DNA of 61,949 nt from Verrucomicrobiaceae bacterium (lineage in GTDB: Bacteria > Verrucomicrobiota > Verrucomicrobiia > Verrucomicrobiales > Verrucomicrobiaceae). How positions within the stretch are numbered: the stretch's first letter is position 1; the number at the start of each line of letters is the position of its first letter. Shown here one piece after another: positions 8,345 through 16,972 of this stretch. The stretch is taken from the NCBI GenBank assembly GCA_016795365.1, contig JAEUHN010000008.1:1-61949 (forward strand), given 5' to 3'. Under the pieces are notes generated by a model. The model was not told the origin of the DNA, ran no database searches, and saw only the letters and a program-made list of their open reading frames with translations. The position numbers and the translations under genes are program-made.

Positions 8345-8376
8345 CGGGCGACCTTCATCGGGTCGCCCGTTTTCTT
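8345..8376 (+). terminator. Rho-independent terminator of the TPR-exbBD operon
   Basis: Perfect 9-bp stem CGGGCGACC (8345-8353) and GGTCGCCCG (8361-8369), 7-base loop, followed by TTTTCTTT. It sits 30 bases after the second exbD stop and before the next gene, as expected for an operon end. Confidence 0.9.
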
Positions 8377-8456
8377 TGAGCGGTAGTTCATGCGCGTCTC
8401 AACGCCTTCAAGAAAACACTGGCTCACTGCGCCTCTCCCTCTATTCTGCGCCTTTC

Positions 8457-8981
8457 ATGCCGAGTGAATTCGACATCCAATATGCCCTGGAGCAGACGCG
8501 CGTCCTGCACGAGCCGGACCGGCGCATCGACACCTTTGGCAGCACGCAGTTTGAATTCCAGATTGTCACGGAATTGATGGATTCGATCAATTCATGCCGC
8601 GTTCGCGAGGGTAAGATTGAAGCTCACAAGCCTGTCATTCTCCGCCCCGACGGCCTGGGCGACATCGACTTCGATGGCTTCGCCCCAGAAGTGCGCGCGT
8701 TCGGTGACTGGTTGCGCGAAAACATAGATCAGATCGCCTTCCTGAAATACGGCTTCAAGTTTTGCATGGCTGACGTGACCGAGCAGGTGGTGCACGAGCC
8801 GATCGAAGCTGTGTGCGGCAAGCTTCTCGAAAAGACCCGCATCGATGGCAATCCGATGCGGGCCATCATCCAGAGCGTGGATGACACCTGGCAGATCAGC
8901 GTGCTGAAGTTCGCCGTCGATATGATTGCCAAGTCGCGCGGCATCAACCTTTTCGATTTCAAACGCCGGGGACTCCTCTAG
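8457..8981 (+). CDS. Conserved-looking protein of unknown function
   Basis: 174 residues from the ATG at 8457. An earlier in-frame start would run into the operon terminator upstream, so it is rejected. The protein is soluble, with alternating acidic and basic segments, a TQFEFQIVTELMDS motif, and a C-terminal FAVDMIAKSRGINLFDFKRRG. I do not recognise the family. It is followed 28 bases later by a LysM protein in the same direction, so they may be co-expressed. Confidence 0.75.
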   Translation: MPSEFDIQYALEQTRVLHEPDRRIDTFGSTQFEFQIVTELMDSINSCRVREGKIEAHKPVILRPDGLGDIDFDGFAPEVRAFGDWLRENIDQIAFLKYGFKFCMADVTEQVVHEPIEAVCGKLLEKTRIDGNPMRAIIQSVDDTWQISVLKFAVDMIAKSRGINLFDFKRRGLL

Positions 8982-9009
8982 GTCTCCTGTCCTTCGCTTT
9001 CTTCCTGCA

Positions 9010-9906
9010 ATGGCCCGCGCGCAGTTCAAGCTCCTGCTCTTCCTGATCACCCTCGGGATCCTGGTGGGCTGCATTGGCACCGGCTGGTGGATCTATCAAA
9101 ACATCATCGCCCACGATGCTGCGATCTCGAAGGACATCGCCGCTGATCGCAGCACCGGACGCCCGCCCCCTGATCCTGGCGCACGCCGTTTTGAAGCAGC
9201 GGTGGACTTGGTGAAGTCGGGAGATGTCGATGGCTCGCGTGAAGCACTCTACAAGCTGCTTCAGAGTTTCCCACGCTCTCCAACCTGTGCCGAAGCAAAA
9301 CGGATCATCGGCGAGATGAACATGGATGCTCTCTACCGCATGGATCTCTCCGGTGGGAAGCGCGATTACATCGTGCAGCCCGGGGACTCACTTCTCGCGA
9401 TCACGGGAAGAACCAAGACGACACTGGAAGCTTTGGCCCGGATCAACTCGCTCACTTCCATCAATCTCCAGCCCGGTGAGCACTTGTTTGTGATTCCGAT
9501 GGACTTCGATCTCGCCGTCGATGTCTCGGACAAAAAGCTGACCCTGCTACGCGGTGGACGGTTTTTCAAAGAATACACTGCTATGGGACTGAAGCTGCCG
9601 CCAGGGATGAAGGTGCCGGGCGAACTGGAGATCAGCAGCAAGTCCGCTGTCTTCGACAACAAGTCCGCCAATCCTGTGACTGCGGACTTTGTTCGTGCCG
9701 AAAAGCGCATCATTGCCTCCCGTGGTGGCAACACGGCCGGGTTGATGATTCGCACGCCGCCGACTGCCAAACCCGTTGAGGATGGTCAAAAGTCTGCCAC
9801 CGATGATTCTCCCACGTCCAACCTCGGCCTGTTCCTGGCGCGCGAGGACATTGAAGAAATTTATCCCATCCTGCGCAAGGGCGCGAAGTTCAGCCTTGTG
9901 CAATAA
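9010..9906 (+). CDS. Membrane-anchored LysM protein with L,D-transpeptidase-like region
   Basis: 298 residues from the ATG at 9010. One N-terminal transmembrane helix (about residues 7-28) anchors it, with the rest outside the cytoplasm. A LysM peptidoglycan-binding domain spans about 117-165 (YIVQPGDSLLAITGRTKTT to LFVIP). The following region (AVDVSDKKLTLLRGGRFFKEY) resembles the start of a YkuD-type L,D-transpeptidase, but the catalytic SHGCHG-like Cys/His motif is absent. A structural or regulatory cell-wall role is therefore more likely than an enzyme. It lies 21 bases before accA. Confidence 0.8.
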   Translation: MARAQFKLLLFLITLGILVGCIGTGWWIYQNIIAHDAAISKDIAADRSTGRPPPDPGARRFEAAVDLVKSGDVDGSREALYKLLQSFPRSPTCAEAKRIIGEMNMDALYRMDLSGGKRDYIVQPGDSLLAITGRTKTTLEALARINSLTSINLQPGEHLFVIPMDFDLAVDVSDKKLTLLRGGRFFKEYTAMGLKLPPGMKVPGELEISSKSAVFDNKSANPVTADFVRAEKRIIASRGGNTAGLMIRTPPTAKPVEDGQKSATDDSPTSNLGLFLAREDIEEIYPILRKGAKFSLVQ

Positions 9907-9927
9907 CCTCCCCTTTGATCGAATCCC

Positions 9928-10887
9928 ATGAAGCAAGTCCTCGAATTTGAAAAGCCTGTCCTCAAGCTCCGCGACGAGATCGACGAGCTGAAACGCAAGC
10001 AAGCCTCCAAACCCAGCCCGGCCATCGCCATTGAAATCTCCAAGCTCGAAGCCCGCCTGATCGAGCTGCAAAAGGACATCAACTCCAATCTCAATCCGTG
10101 GCAGCGCGTGCAAATAGCCCGACACACCCAACGTCCCTTCATGCTCGACTACGTGAAGCTCATCTGCTCCGAGTTTGTCGAGTTGCACGGTGACCGCCAC
10201 ATCGGTGATGACAATGCCATGCCCGCCGGATTTGCCATGTGGGGCGACAAGCGCGTGCTCGTCGTCGGCCACCAAAAGGGCCGCGACACCAAGGAAAACC
10301 TCCTGCGCAACTTCGGCTCCGCGCACCCCGAAGGCTACCGGAAGGCCATGCGCCTGATGCGTCTGGCAGACAAGTTCCAGATCCCGATCGTGACCCTCAT
10401 TGACACGCCTGGAGCCTTCCCTGGCATCGGTGCCGAGGAGCGCAACATCGCCGAAGCCATCGCCTACAATCTTCGCGAAATGATGCTGCTGAAGACTCCC
10501 ATCATCGCCGTCGTCATCGGCGAAGGTGGTTCCGGCGGAGCCCTTGGCATCGGCATCGCCGATCGCGTGCTGCTCATGGAGAACGCCTACTACTCCGTCA
10601 TCTCACCCGAAGGCTGCGCCGCGATTCTTTGGAAACATCGCGAGCATGCCCCCGAAGCCGCCTCCGCGCTCAAGCTGAGTGCCCAGGACCTCAAGCAGCT
10701 GGGCATCATTGATGGCATCGTGCCCGAACCTCTCGGCGGTGCCCATCACGATCACCTTGAGGCAGCCACCAATCTCAAACAGGCCGTCCTGGATGCCCTC
10801 GCTGAACTGGAGTCCCTCCCCCACGACCAGCTCCTCGACCAGCGCTACCAGAAGTTCCGCAAGTTCGGTGAGTTCACGGAAGGTTAA
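9928..10887 (+). CDS. accA: Acetyl-CoA carboxylase carboxyltransferase subunit alpha
   Basis: With AccD it transfers the carboxyl group from biotin-carboxyl carrier protein to acetyl-CoA, giving malonyl-CoA, the first step of fatty acid synthesis. 319 residues, the normal length. An N-terminal helical section (residues 1-45, FEKPVLKLRDEIDELK) is followed by a crotonase-fold carboxyltransferase domain with GHQKGRDTKENL, IVTLIDTPGAFPGIGAEERN, the oxyanion-hole region GEGGSGGALGIGIADRV, and SPEGCAAILWK. accD is not in the window. It is followed by a hairpin-rich repeat. Confidence 0.97.
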   Translation: MKQVLEFEKPVLKLRDEIDELKRKQASKPSPAIAIEISKLEARLIELQKDINSNLNPWQRVQIARHTQRPFMLDYVKLICSEFVELHGDRHIGDDNAMPAGFAMWGDKRVLVVGHQKGRDTKENLLRNFGSAHPEGYRKAMRLMRLADKFQIPIVTLIDTPGAFPGIGAEERNIAEAIAYNLREMMLLKTPIIAVVIGEGGSGGALGIGIADRVLLMENAYYSVISPEGCAAILWKHREHAPEAASALKLSAQDLKQLGIIDGIVPEPLGGAHHDHLEAATNLKQAVLDALAELESLPHDQLLDQRYQKFRKFGEFTEG

Positions 10888-10889
10888 GC

Positions 10890-11052
10890 CAAGAGCAAAG
10901 GGCGTAGAGCATAGATAGCAGCACAGCTGTGGCTCTGAGCCCCGCGGCCACTATCGGCTTCGGCGCTCGCCAGCCAGCTTCCCCCCACCCCATGCGCCTC
11001 TACGCTCTTAGCCCTTCGCTCTTTGCTTCTCCCCTCGCCTCTTAGCTCTCCG
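10890..11052. repeat. Dispersed intergenic repeat with inverted arms (copy 1)
   Basis: The left arm (about 10890-10915, AGAGCAAAGGGCGTAGAGCA) and the right arm (about 11000-11030, CTCTACGCTCTTAGCCCTTC) are imperfect inverted repeats. The right side continues as a C/T-rich leader that runs to the next ATG (11065). Related sequence occurs at 15492-15590, also between a stop and a start. It may fold into a long imperfect hairpin. No gene is visible inside. Confidence 0.6.
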
Positions 11053-11064
11053 CCCTCCGCTTCC

Positions 11065-11439
11065 ATGTTCTCCATCGGCCAGCGTGTTGTCTGCATCAAT
11101 GACGACTTCGAGCCCTGGGTCTATGACCTCTACAAGGCGCTGCCCAAGAAGGACAAGGTTTACACCGTTCGCGCCATCGGCATGGGCCGATCGAATCCCC
11201 AGTTCGCGCTCACCGAGGATGCGGAGATCAAACTCACGGGCGCGGAGTTCGACTTTCTCATCTTGCTGAAGGAGCTGCTCAATCCCGACGATCCGCACTC
11301 CAATGTGAAGCAGGAGCTTGGCTTCCGAGCCGAGCGCTTTGCCCCGCTCCAAGAGGATGAAGTCGAGGAGGAAGAAGGTGAACTCATCGGCGTCGGAGCT
11401 GGCGAAAAGACCTGGGAACCGGAGGTCGCCGTGCGCTAG
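11065..11439 (+). CDS. Small acidic protein of unknown function
   Basis: 124 residues from the ATG at 11065. The N-terminal half (FSIGQRVVCINDDFEPW, KDKVYTVRAIGMG) looks like a small beta-barrel domain. The second half ends in an acidic run (EDEVEEEEGELIG) that is probably disordered. I do not recognise a named family. The stop at 11439 is one base before the start of folA, so the two are translationally linked. The pyrimidine-rich leader has no Shine-Dalgarno. Confidence 0.75.
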   Translation: MFSIGQRVVCINDDFEPWVYDLYKALPKKDKVYTVRAIGMGRSNPQFALTEDAEIKLTGAEFDFLILLKELLNPDDPHSNVKQELGFRAERFAPLQEDEVEEEEGELIGVGAGEKTWEPEVAVR

Positions 11440-11440
11440 C

Positions 11441-11971
11441 ATGGCTCGATCGTCCATGACTCTCAGCCTCATCGCCGCCGTTTCAGACGACGGTTTCATC
11501 TCCACGGGCAAAGGCGTGCCTTGGGACCTGCCCGATGATCGCGCCCACTTTCGCCAATACACGGCGGGCGGCTTCCTGCTTGTGGGCCGCACGACCTACC
11601 AGGAGATGATCGGGTGGTTCACTGATCACAGGCCCATCATTCTCAGTCGCGATCACGCCTTTCGCCCGGAGCCAGGCCATCACCGCGTGCCCACTGTGCC
11701 GCTGGCCCTGCTGTATGCCCAGCAGGAGAAGGCCCAGGAACTCATCGTCTGCGGCGGCGCTCAAACCTATGCCGCCGCCATGCCTCTTGCGAACAAGCTG
11801 ATCGTCACCCGAGTGCATGATCGGTTAGGCGAAGGCATTGCCTTTCCCCCGATCGATCCGCAGCGCTGGATAGAGACCTCTCGGATCGAGCATCCTGCCG
11901 ACTCCTGCCACGCCCATGCGATGACCTTCCTGACCTACCAATCCCAGCCACAGCGTCGCCGCCGGGCTTGA
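11441..11971 (+). CDS. folA: Dihydrofolate reductase
   Basis: Reduces dihydrofolate to tetrahydrofolate with NADPH. 176 residues from the ATG at 11441. Family features: LIAAVSDDGFISTGKGVPWDLPDD, with the substrate-binding Asp in the LPDD segment; GRTTYQEM in the cofactor-binding region; PIILSR; ELIVCGGAQTYAAAMP, which holds the conserved GG; and NKLIVTRVH. The ATG is one base after the preceding stop. An upstream in-frame start lies wholly inside that gene and is rejected. Confidence 0.93.
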   Translation: MARSSMTLSLIAAVSDDGFISTGKGVPWDLPDDRAHFRQYTAGGFLLVGRTTYQEMIGWFTDHRPIILSRDHAFRPEPGHHRVPTVPLALLYAQQEKAQELIVCGGAQTYAAAMPLANKLIVTRVHDRLGEGIAFPPIDPQRWIETSRIEHPADSCHAHAMTFLTYQSQPQRRRRA

Positions 11972-12071
11972 ATTTCTCTTTGCAAGGCAAGCCGTCAGAA
12001 CCTAAACATCCGCCGCTTTTTCCCGGTGCTCAGCCACCACCTTGATTTCAACCATCCAGCACACTCCTCTT

Positions 12072-13055
12072 ATGGGCCGCATCTACAACAACATCGTCGA
12101 GACCGTGGGCAATACGCCCCTCGTGAAACTCAATCGCGTCACCGCTGGCCTTGATGCCACAGTCGCGCTCAAGTGCGAGTTCTTCAATCCCCTCGGCAGC
12201 GTCAAGGACCGCATCGGCATGGCCATGATCGAAGATGCCGAGCAGCGTGGAGTCCTCACGAAGGACACCGTCATTGTCGAGCCTACCAGCGGTAACACCG
12301 GAATCGCCCTCGCCTTCGTCGCAGCCGCCAAAGGCTACAAGCTCATCCTGACCATGCCAGAGACCATGTCTCTGGAGCGTCGGACGCTGCTCGCTCTGCT
12401 CGGCGCTGAACTCGTCCTCACCCCTGGACCTCAGGGCATGAAGGGTGCGATCGCCAAGGCCGAAGAACTCGTGAAGTCCACGCCGAACGCCTGGATGCCC
12501 CAGCAGTTCGAGAATCCCGCCAACCCCGCCATTCACCAGAAGACCACCGCTGAAGAACTGTGGAACGACACCGATGGCAAGATCGACATCCTCGTCGCCG
12601 CCGTCGGCACCGGTGGAACGATCACGGGCTGCACCGAGGTGATCAAGCCCCGCAAGCCTTCGTTCCAGGCCATCGCCGTCGAGCCGGAAGCCTCCCCCGT
12701 CATCAGCCAGACCCTTGCAGGTGAACCGGTTCAACCCGGCCCGCACAAGATCCAAGGCACCGGCGCAGGCTTCGTTCCGAAGAACCTCCACCTCAAGGAC
12801 AGCAGCGGCAACGACCAGATCGTTGAGTGCGTCAAAGTCAGCAATGACGATGCCTTTGCCATGGCCCGCCGTCTGGCCAAAGAAGAAGGCCTGCTGGTCG
12901 GTATCAGCACCGGCGCCAACGTCGTTGCAGCCCTGCGTGTCGCGGCTCGCCCCGAGAACAAGGGCAAGGTCATCGTCACGATCGGTTGCTCCACGGGCGA
13001 ACGCTACCTCTCGACCGCTCTCGCCGACGAGGCCCGCGCCAAGGTCGGAGCCTAA
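12072..13055 (+). CDS. cysK: Cysteine synthase A (O-acetylserine sulfhydrylase)
   Basis: PLP enzyme joining O-acetylserine and sulfide to give cysteine. 327 residues from the ATG at 12072; the TTG at 12042 would add ten unconserved residues. Motifs: [11 protein letters not shown], the PLP lysine in [11 protein letters not shown] (about residue 44), the substrate loop [19 protein letters not shown], the phosphate loop VGTGGTITG, and a C-terminal [13 protein letters not shown]. cysE is not adjacent. A GC-rich hairpin follows 30 bases downstream. Confidence 0.96.
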   Translation: MGRIYNNIVETVGNTPLVKLNRVTAGLDATVALKCEFFNPLGSVKDRIGMAMIEDAEQRGVLTKDTVIVEPTSGNTGIALAFVAAAKGYKLILTMPETMSLERRTLLALLGAELVLTPGPQGMKGAIAKAEELVKSTPNAWMPQQFENPANPAIHQKTTAEELWNDTDGKIDILVAAVGTGGTITGCTEVIKPRKPSFQAIAVEPEASPVISQTLAGEPVQPGPHKIQGTGAGFVPKNLHLKDSSGNDQIVECVKVSNDDAFAMARRLAKEEGLLVGISTGANVVAALRVAARPENKGKVIVTIGCSTGERYLSTALADEARAKVGA

Positions 13056-13085
13056 GTCAGCCCGGCTGCCCGCGCCCCCGCGAAT

Positions 13086-13102
13086 GGCCGCACCTTGCGG
13101 CC
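13086..13102 (+). terminator. Hairpin after cysK, possible weak terminator
   Basis: Stem GGCCGCA (13086-13092) and TGCGGCC (13096-13102) with a 3-base loop, 31 bases after the cysK stop. No U-run follows (TTCGCC), so intrinsic termination would be weak. Confidence 0.35.
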
Positions 13103-13142
13103 TTCGCCACTCGCCTCCTCGTCTTCCTCCATCTCTTCCCTC

Positions 13143-14234
13143 ATGTCACACCCGCCTCACAATCCCCTCGCCCCTCATTCCCACACTCCTGAGGGTGCCG
13201 AGCTTCAGCCGCAAGTCTCCGCTCTGGAAGCCTTCCTGGACAAGCACTTCCGCACGATTCTCTATGCCTGCGTCGCCGCCGTCGTCGGCACCGGCATCTT
13301 CCAGCTCGTGAAGTATCGGAGCCACCTCGCCGCGACCGAGGCGGCGGCGGCGGCCACAGCGGCCAAAACCGTCGATGATTGCGACATCGTGATTCAGAAA
13401 TACAAGGGCAGCGTTGCTGCGGGGAATGCGCTCCTGACCAAGGCCAAGCTTCTTTGGGATCAGAACAAGAAGGATCCTGCCGTTGCCGCACTCCGAGAGT
13501 TCACGAGCAACTACAGCGATCATCCCTTCATCGTGCAGGGCCTCCTCGCACTCGGTTCCCGTCTTGAGTCCATGGGCGGCAAGGACGCGGCCGAAGCGAA
13601 GACTGTTTTCGAAACGATCGTCAGCAAACACAAGGACTCCGAAGTCGCAGGTCTAGCTCAACTCCGCATCGCCGACCTCCTTTGGTCGGAAGGCAAGGAA
13701 GCCGAGGCCAAGGCCATCTACGACGAACTGCCTCGCAAGTTTATCGGTCAGTTCGGCGACCGTGTGCAGGAACGCGTGGACTGGCTCGCGGCCGCCCTTC
13801 CCACCAAGGAAGTCGAAGGTCCAAAGATCCCTGACGCCCTCAAGGCCCCCGCCCCAGCTCCCGGCGCAGCCCCTGCAATCAACATCACTCCTGGCAAAGA
13901 CGGCTCCCCATTCGGAGCCATGAGCAAGCCCTTCGAGGTCAAGGCTCAGCCCGCCCCTGCGCCCGCAGCCACAGCTACGCCCGCTCCGAATGCAGCCAAG
14001 GGCCCTGACGTGAAGGCCACGGTCCCACCAGCACCCAAGCCCCCGACGCCGCAGAACATCCCGGTCAATCCAGGTGCCAAGAACGCTCCGCCTCCAGCTC
14101 CCACCAATCTCGCACCTGCCACATCGGCACCGGTGCAGGCCCCGAAGGACCCGGCTCCTGCCCCCGCCAAGCCCGCAGCACCTGCTGCCCCAGCTCCGGC
14201 AGCACCCGCTCCCGCGAAACCCGAGGCCAAGTAG
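13143..14234 (+). CDS. Membrane-anchored TPR protein with Pro/Ala-rich tail (YfgM-like)
   Basis: 363 residues from the ATG at 13143. A cytoplasmic N-terminus precedes one transmembrane helix (about residues 37-57, ILYACVAAVVGTGIFQLV). A helical repeat domain (to about 215) resembles the YfgM/TPR_21 family (YKGSVAAGNALLTKAKLLWD, AVAALREFTSNY, AEAKAIYDELPRKF). The last 140 residues are a Pro/Ala-rich low-complexity extension, presumably unstructured and extracytoplasmic. YfgM-type proteins associate with periplasmic chaperones and the Sec translocon; that role here is inference from similarity. Confidence 0.8.
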   Translation: MSHPPHNPLAPHSHTPEGAELQPQVSALEAFLDKHFRTILYACVAAVVGTGIFQLVKYRSHLAATEAAAAATAAKTVDDCDIVIQKYKGSVAAGNALLTKAKLLWDQNKKDPAVAALREFTSNYSDHPFIVQGLLALGSRLESMGGKDAAEAKTVFETIVSKHKDSEVAGLAQLRIADLLWSEGKEAEAKAIYDELPRKFIGQFGDRVQERVDWLAAALPTKEVEGPKIPDALKAPAPAPGAAPAINITPGKDGSPFGAMSKPFEVKAQPAPAPAATATPAPNAAKGPDVKATVPPAPKPPTPQNIPVNPGAKNAPPPAPTNLAPATSAPVQAPKDPAPAPAKPAAPAAPAPAAPAPAKPEAK

Positions 14235-14297
14235 TCTCAGTCTCGCCAGCTCAAGCACGCGCCATCGACTGCCCGCTCATTCGTCACTGATCTGCTC

Positions 14298-14969
14298 ATG
14301 ATCTCCAAGCTGCCCCGCTGGATCTGGGCAGGAGCTTGGGCTCTGGCCTTCATCGCAGGCATGATCAATGTGGTGGGCCTGCTCGGCTTCGAGCATCAGG
14401 CCGTCACTCATTTGACAGGCACCACTTCCCTCCTCGCCGCCGCCTTGGCATCCCTCGATGCATCGGCGGCGCTTCATTTATTGGCTGTCATTGGTTCGTT
14501 CGTCGTCGGCACCGTTCTCAGCGGCTTCATTGTGCAGGACAGCACCTTGCAACTCGGCCGCCGCTACGGCATCGCCCTCCTGCTAGAGTCCGCCTTCCTG
14601 TTCGGTGCAGTGCCTCTCCTCTGGCATCAGCAGCCGCTCGGCGTTTACCTTGCTTCCGCTGCCTGCGGCTTGCAGAACGCCATGGTCAGCACCTACAGCG
14701 GCACTGTCATCCGCACCACGCACCTCTCCGGCATGTTCACTGACCTCGGCATCTTCCTCGGTCATGCCTTGCGCGGACTGCCCGTCGATCAGCGCCGCTT
14801 GCGTATGTGCTTCCTGATCATTTTCGCCTTTCTATGCGGCGGGATCGCCGGCACGCTCGCCTTTCACCGCCTCGGCTACAGCGCGCTGGCCATCCCCGGC
14901 AGCCTGACAGCCCTGACCTCCCTCGCTTACGGCTTCTATGGCCTGCGTCAGCGACGATCCCGATCGTAA
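14298..14969 (+). CDS. DUF1275 (YoaK-family) integral membrane protein
   Basis: 223 residues with about six hydrophobic segments. Family features are AFIAGMINVVGLLGF at the start, THLTGTTSLLAAALA after TM1, GLQNAMVSTYSGTVIRTTHLSG near the middle, and TDLGIFLGHAL. DUF1275 proteins are inner-membrane proteins, with no biochemical function that I know to be established. It stands 63 bases after the TPR gene and 104 bases before the cupin gene. Confidence 0.88.
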   Translation: MISKLPRWIWAGAWALAFIAGMINVVGLLGFEHQAVTHLTGTTSLLAAALASLDASAALHLLAVIGSFVVGTVLSGFIVQDSTLQLGRRYGIALLLESAFLFGAVPLLWHQQPLGVYLASAACGLQNAMVSTYSGTVIRTTHLSGMFTDLGIFLGHALRGLPVDQRRLRMCFLIIFAFLCGGIAGTLAFHRLGYSALAIPGSLTALTSLAYGFYGLRQRRSRS

Positions 14970-15073
14970 ACGGCGAGCCGCGATCAACACCGAGGCCTTC
15001 GTTTCCTCGCGATAAACATCCGCCGCGGAACTTGCGCGCTTTCACGCAGGCCCTTATCGTTTTGGCTTTCCGC

Positions 15074-15508
15074 ATGTTCGACTCCATCGCCAACCGTCGT
15101 TTTGTCACCGCCTCCGAGAAGGTGGATTTCCTTTCTCCATGGACTTTGGAGGAGTGGCTGTGTCGTGGTGACATCGTCAACAATGAGCACCTCATGCTCG
15201 TGCGGGCCAACATGGAACCCGGGCGCGATCACCCGTTCCATTGCCATCCCACTCGCGAGGAGATCATCTACATCATCAGTGGCAAGGCCGAGCAATGGGT
15301 GGGACAGGAAAAGCGCATCCTCGGGCCGGGAGATGTCGCCTTCATCCCGATGGGCGAGGTGCATGGCACTTACAATCCCTTCGATGAGAAGCTCGTCTTC
15401 CTCGCCATCCTCTCGCCTGCCAAGGCCGACGAGCCGGGCATCGTCGATATGTCCCAGGAGGAACCGTGGAAGTCGCTTCGCTCGAGTGGCGAAGAGCCAA
15501 GAGCGTAG
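15074..15508 (+). CDS. Cupin-domain protein
   Basis: 144 residues from the ATG at 15074; the longer frame upstream overlaps DUF1275 and is not plausible. A single cupin barrel: motif 1 HPFHCHPTREEIIYIISGKAE (His, His and Glu metal ligands, about residues 53-72) and motif 2 GPGDVAFIPMGEVHGTYNP, with the last metal-binding His. Substrate unknown; such small cupins may be isomerases, dioxygenases or sensors. The C-terminus runs into a dispersed repeat, so the last few residues (SSGEEPRA) may be encoded by the repeat. Confidence 0.85.
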   Translation: MFDSIANRRFVTASEKVDFLSPWTLEEWLCRGDIVNNEHLMLVRANMEPGRDHPFHCHPTREEIIYIISGKAEQWVGQEKRILGPGDVAFIPMGEVHGTYNPFDEKLVFLAILSPAKADEPGIVDMSQEEPWKSLRSSGEEPRA

Positions 15509-15590
15509 AGCATAGAACGCTCCGCCAGCCTCCACGATAGCCCGTTACCCCTCGCTTCATCCTCTTCGCTCTTAGCCCTTAGCTTCCTCC
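15492..15590. repeat. Dispersed intergenic repeat (copy 2)
   Basis: Same element as at 10890-11052 but shorter: left part AGAGCCAAGAGCGTAGAGCA (15493-15512), right part CTTCGCTCTTAGCCCTTAGC, ending just before the ATG at 15593. The left part overlaps the last codons of the cupin gene. The right part again gives a C/T-rich leader lacking a Shine-Dalgarno. Confidence 0.6.
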
Positions 15591-15592
15591 TC

Positions 15593-16912
15593 ATGACAAC
15601 GCTCGAAAAGATCCAGAACAAATCCGCACGCGTCGGCATCCTTGGCCTTGGCTACGTCGGCCTACCCCTAGCACTGAACTTCAACCGCAACGGCTACAAG
15701 GTTCTCGGTCTCGACATCGACGCCCGGAAGACGACTGCCATCAACGAAGGACGTAGCTACATCGAGCACATTCCCTCATCGGAGATTGCCGAGGTGAAGA
15801 ACAAAGGCTTGTTTGAAGCCACCACGGACTTCTCTCAGTCGGCCTCGTGCGATGCTCTCATCATTTGTGTGCCCACGCCGCTCGACCAGCATCATGCGCC
15901 GGACCTGAGCTATGTGATCAACACGGTCGAAGCTGTCCTGCCCTACATTCGTGCGGGCCAGGTCATGAGCTTGGAAAGCACCACCTATCCCGGCACGACG
16001 AAGGAGGAACTCCAGCCACGCATCGAAGCGAAAGGCTTCACCATTGGCCAGGATTACTTCCTGCTCTTCTCACCCGAACGTGAAGACCCAGGCAACAAGG
16101 ACTTCCCCAGTCACAAGATTCCCAAGATCGTCGGCGGCACCACGCCCGCTTGCATCGAGGTAGGCAAGTCTCTCTACATGGCCGCCTTTGAAAACATCGT
16201 GCCCGTCAGCTCGCCTGCCGTTGCCGAATTCGCCAAGCTGCTGGAGAACATTTACCGCAGCGTGAACATCGGCCTTGTGAACGAGATGAAGATGGTGGCC
16301 GACAAGATGGGCATCGACGTGTGGGAAGTCATCAACGCCGCCGCCACCAAGCCCTTCGGCTTCAAAGCATTCTATCCCGGTCCTGGCATCGGCGGACACT
16401 GCATCCCGGTTGATCCCTTCTATCTGACGTGGAAGGCGAAGGAGTATGGCATCCACACGCGCTTCATCGAGATCGCAGGCGAGATCAATGAGGCGATGCC
16501 TGAGTATGTGGTGCGTCGCACAGCCGAAGTTCTCAGCCGCAAGAAGAAGAAGGCGCTCAATGGCGCGAAGATCCTGGTCATGGGTCTGGCTTACAAGGCA
16601 GACGTGGACGATGAGCGCGAGTCGCCGAGCTTCCACATTCTCGACCAACTCCTCGATCACGGTGCGGAGCCCGAGTTCTACGATCCTCACGTGCCGCAGA
16701 TCCGTCCGGTGCGGAAGCATCCGTATTGGCGTGGTCGCAAGAGCGCCGAGTGGACCGAATCCAGCGTGAAGAGCTATGATGCCGTCATCATCTCGACGTG
16801 GCACAGCAAGTTCAACAAGGACGAGCTGCTCGCCTGGGCCGACACCATCATCGACACGCGCAATGCCCTCGCTGGTGCTCCTGCAAATCCGGGGCAGGTG
16901 ACCAAGGCTTAG
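15593..16912 (+). CDS. UDP-N-acetyl-sugar 6-dehydrogenase (WbpA/WecC type)
   Basis: Oxidises C6 of a UDP-N-acetylhexosamine to the uronic acid with two NAD, supplying surface polysaccharide synthesis. 439 residues. Rossmann motif GILGLGYVGLPLALNF (about 15-30), VCVPTPLDQHHAPDLSYV-type loop, STTYPGTTKEEL, the LLENIYRSVNIGLVNEM helix, and the catalytic cysteine in GPGIGGHCIPVDPFYL (about residue 268). The C-terminal domain has VMGLAYKADVDDERESPS. No other polysaccharide genes are next to it. UDP-GlcNAc versus UDP-ManNAc cannot be decided from sequence. Confidence 0.9.
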   Translation: MTTLEKIQNKSARVGILGLGYVGLPLALNFNRNGYKVLGLDIDARKTTAINEGRSYIEHIPSSEIAEVKNKGLFEATTDFSQSASCDALIICVPTPLDQHHAPDLSYVINTVEAVLPYIRAGQVMSLESTTYPGTTKEELQPRIEAKGFTIGQDYFLLFSPEREDPGNKDFPSHKIPKIVGGTTPACIEVGKSLYMAAFENIVPVSSPAVAEFAKLLENIYRSVNIGLVNEMKMVADKMGIDVWEVINAAATKPFGFKAFYPGPGIGGHCIPVDPFYLTWKAKEYGIHTRFIEIAGEINEAMPEYVVRRTAEVLSRKKKKALNGAKILVMGLAYKADVDDERESPSFHILDQLLDHGAEPEFYDPHVPQIRPVRKHPYWRGRKSAEWTESSVKSYDAVIISTWHSKFNKDELLAWADTIIDTRNALAGAPANPGQVTKA

Positions 16913-16972
16913 CAAGAAGTGCAACTCATCGCGGCGGCTGGTGTTGAAGGGCAAGAACCCGCCACCGCCACG

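Noticed and set aside
14807..15073. N-terminal extension of the cupin gene to 14807
   Set aside because: It would overlap the DUF1275 gene by more than 160 bases and adds an Arg/Pro-rich stretch not typical of cupins.
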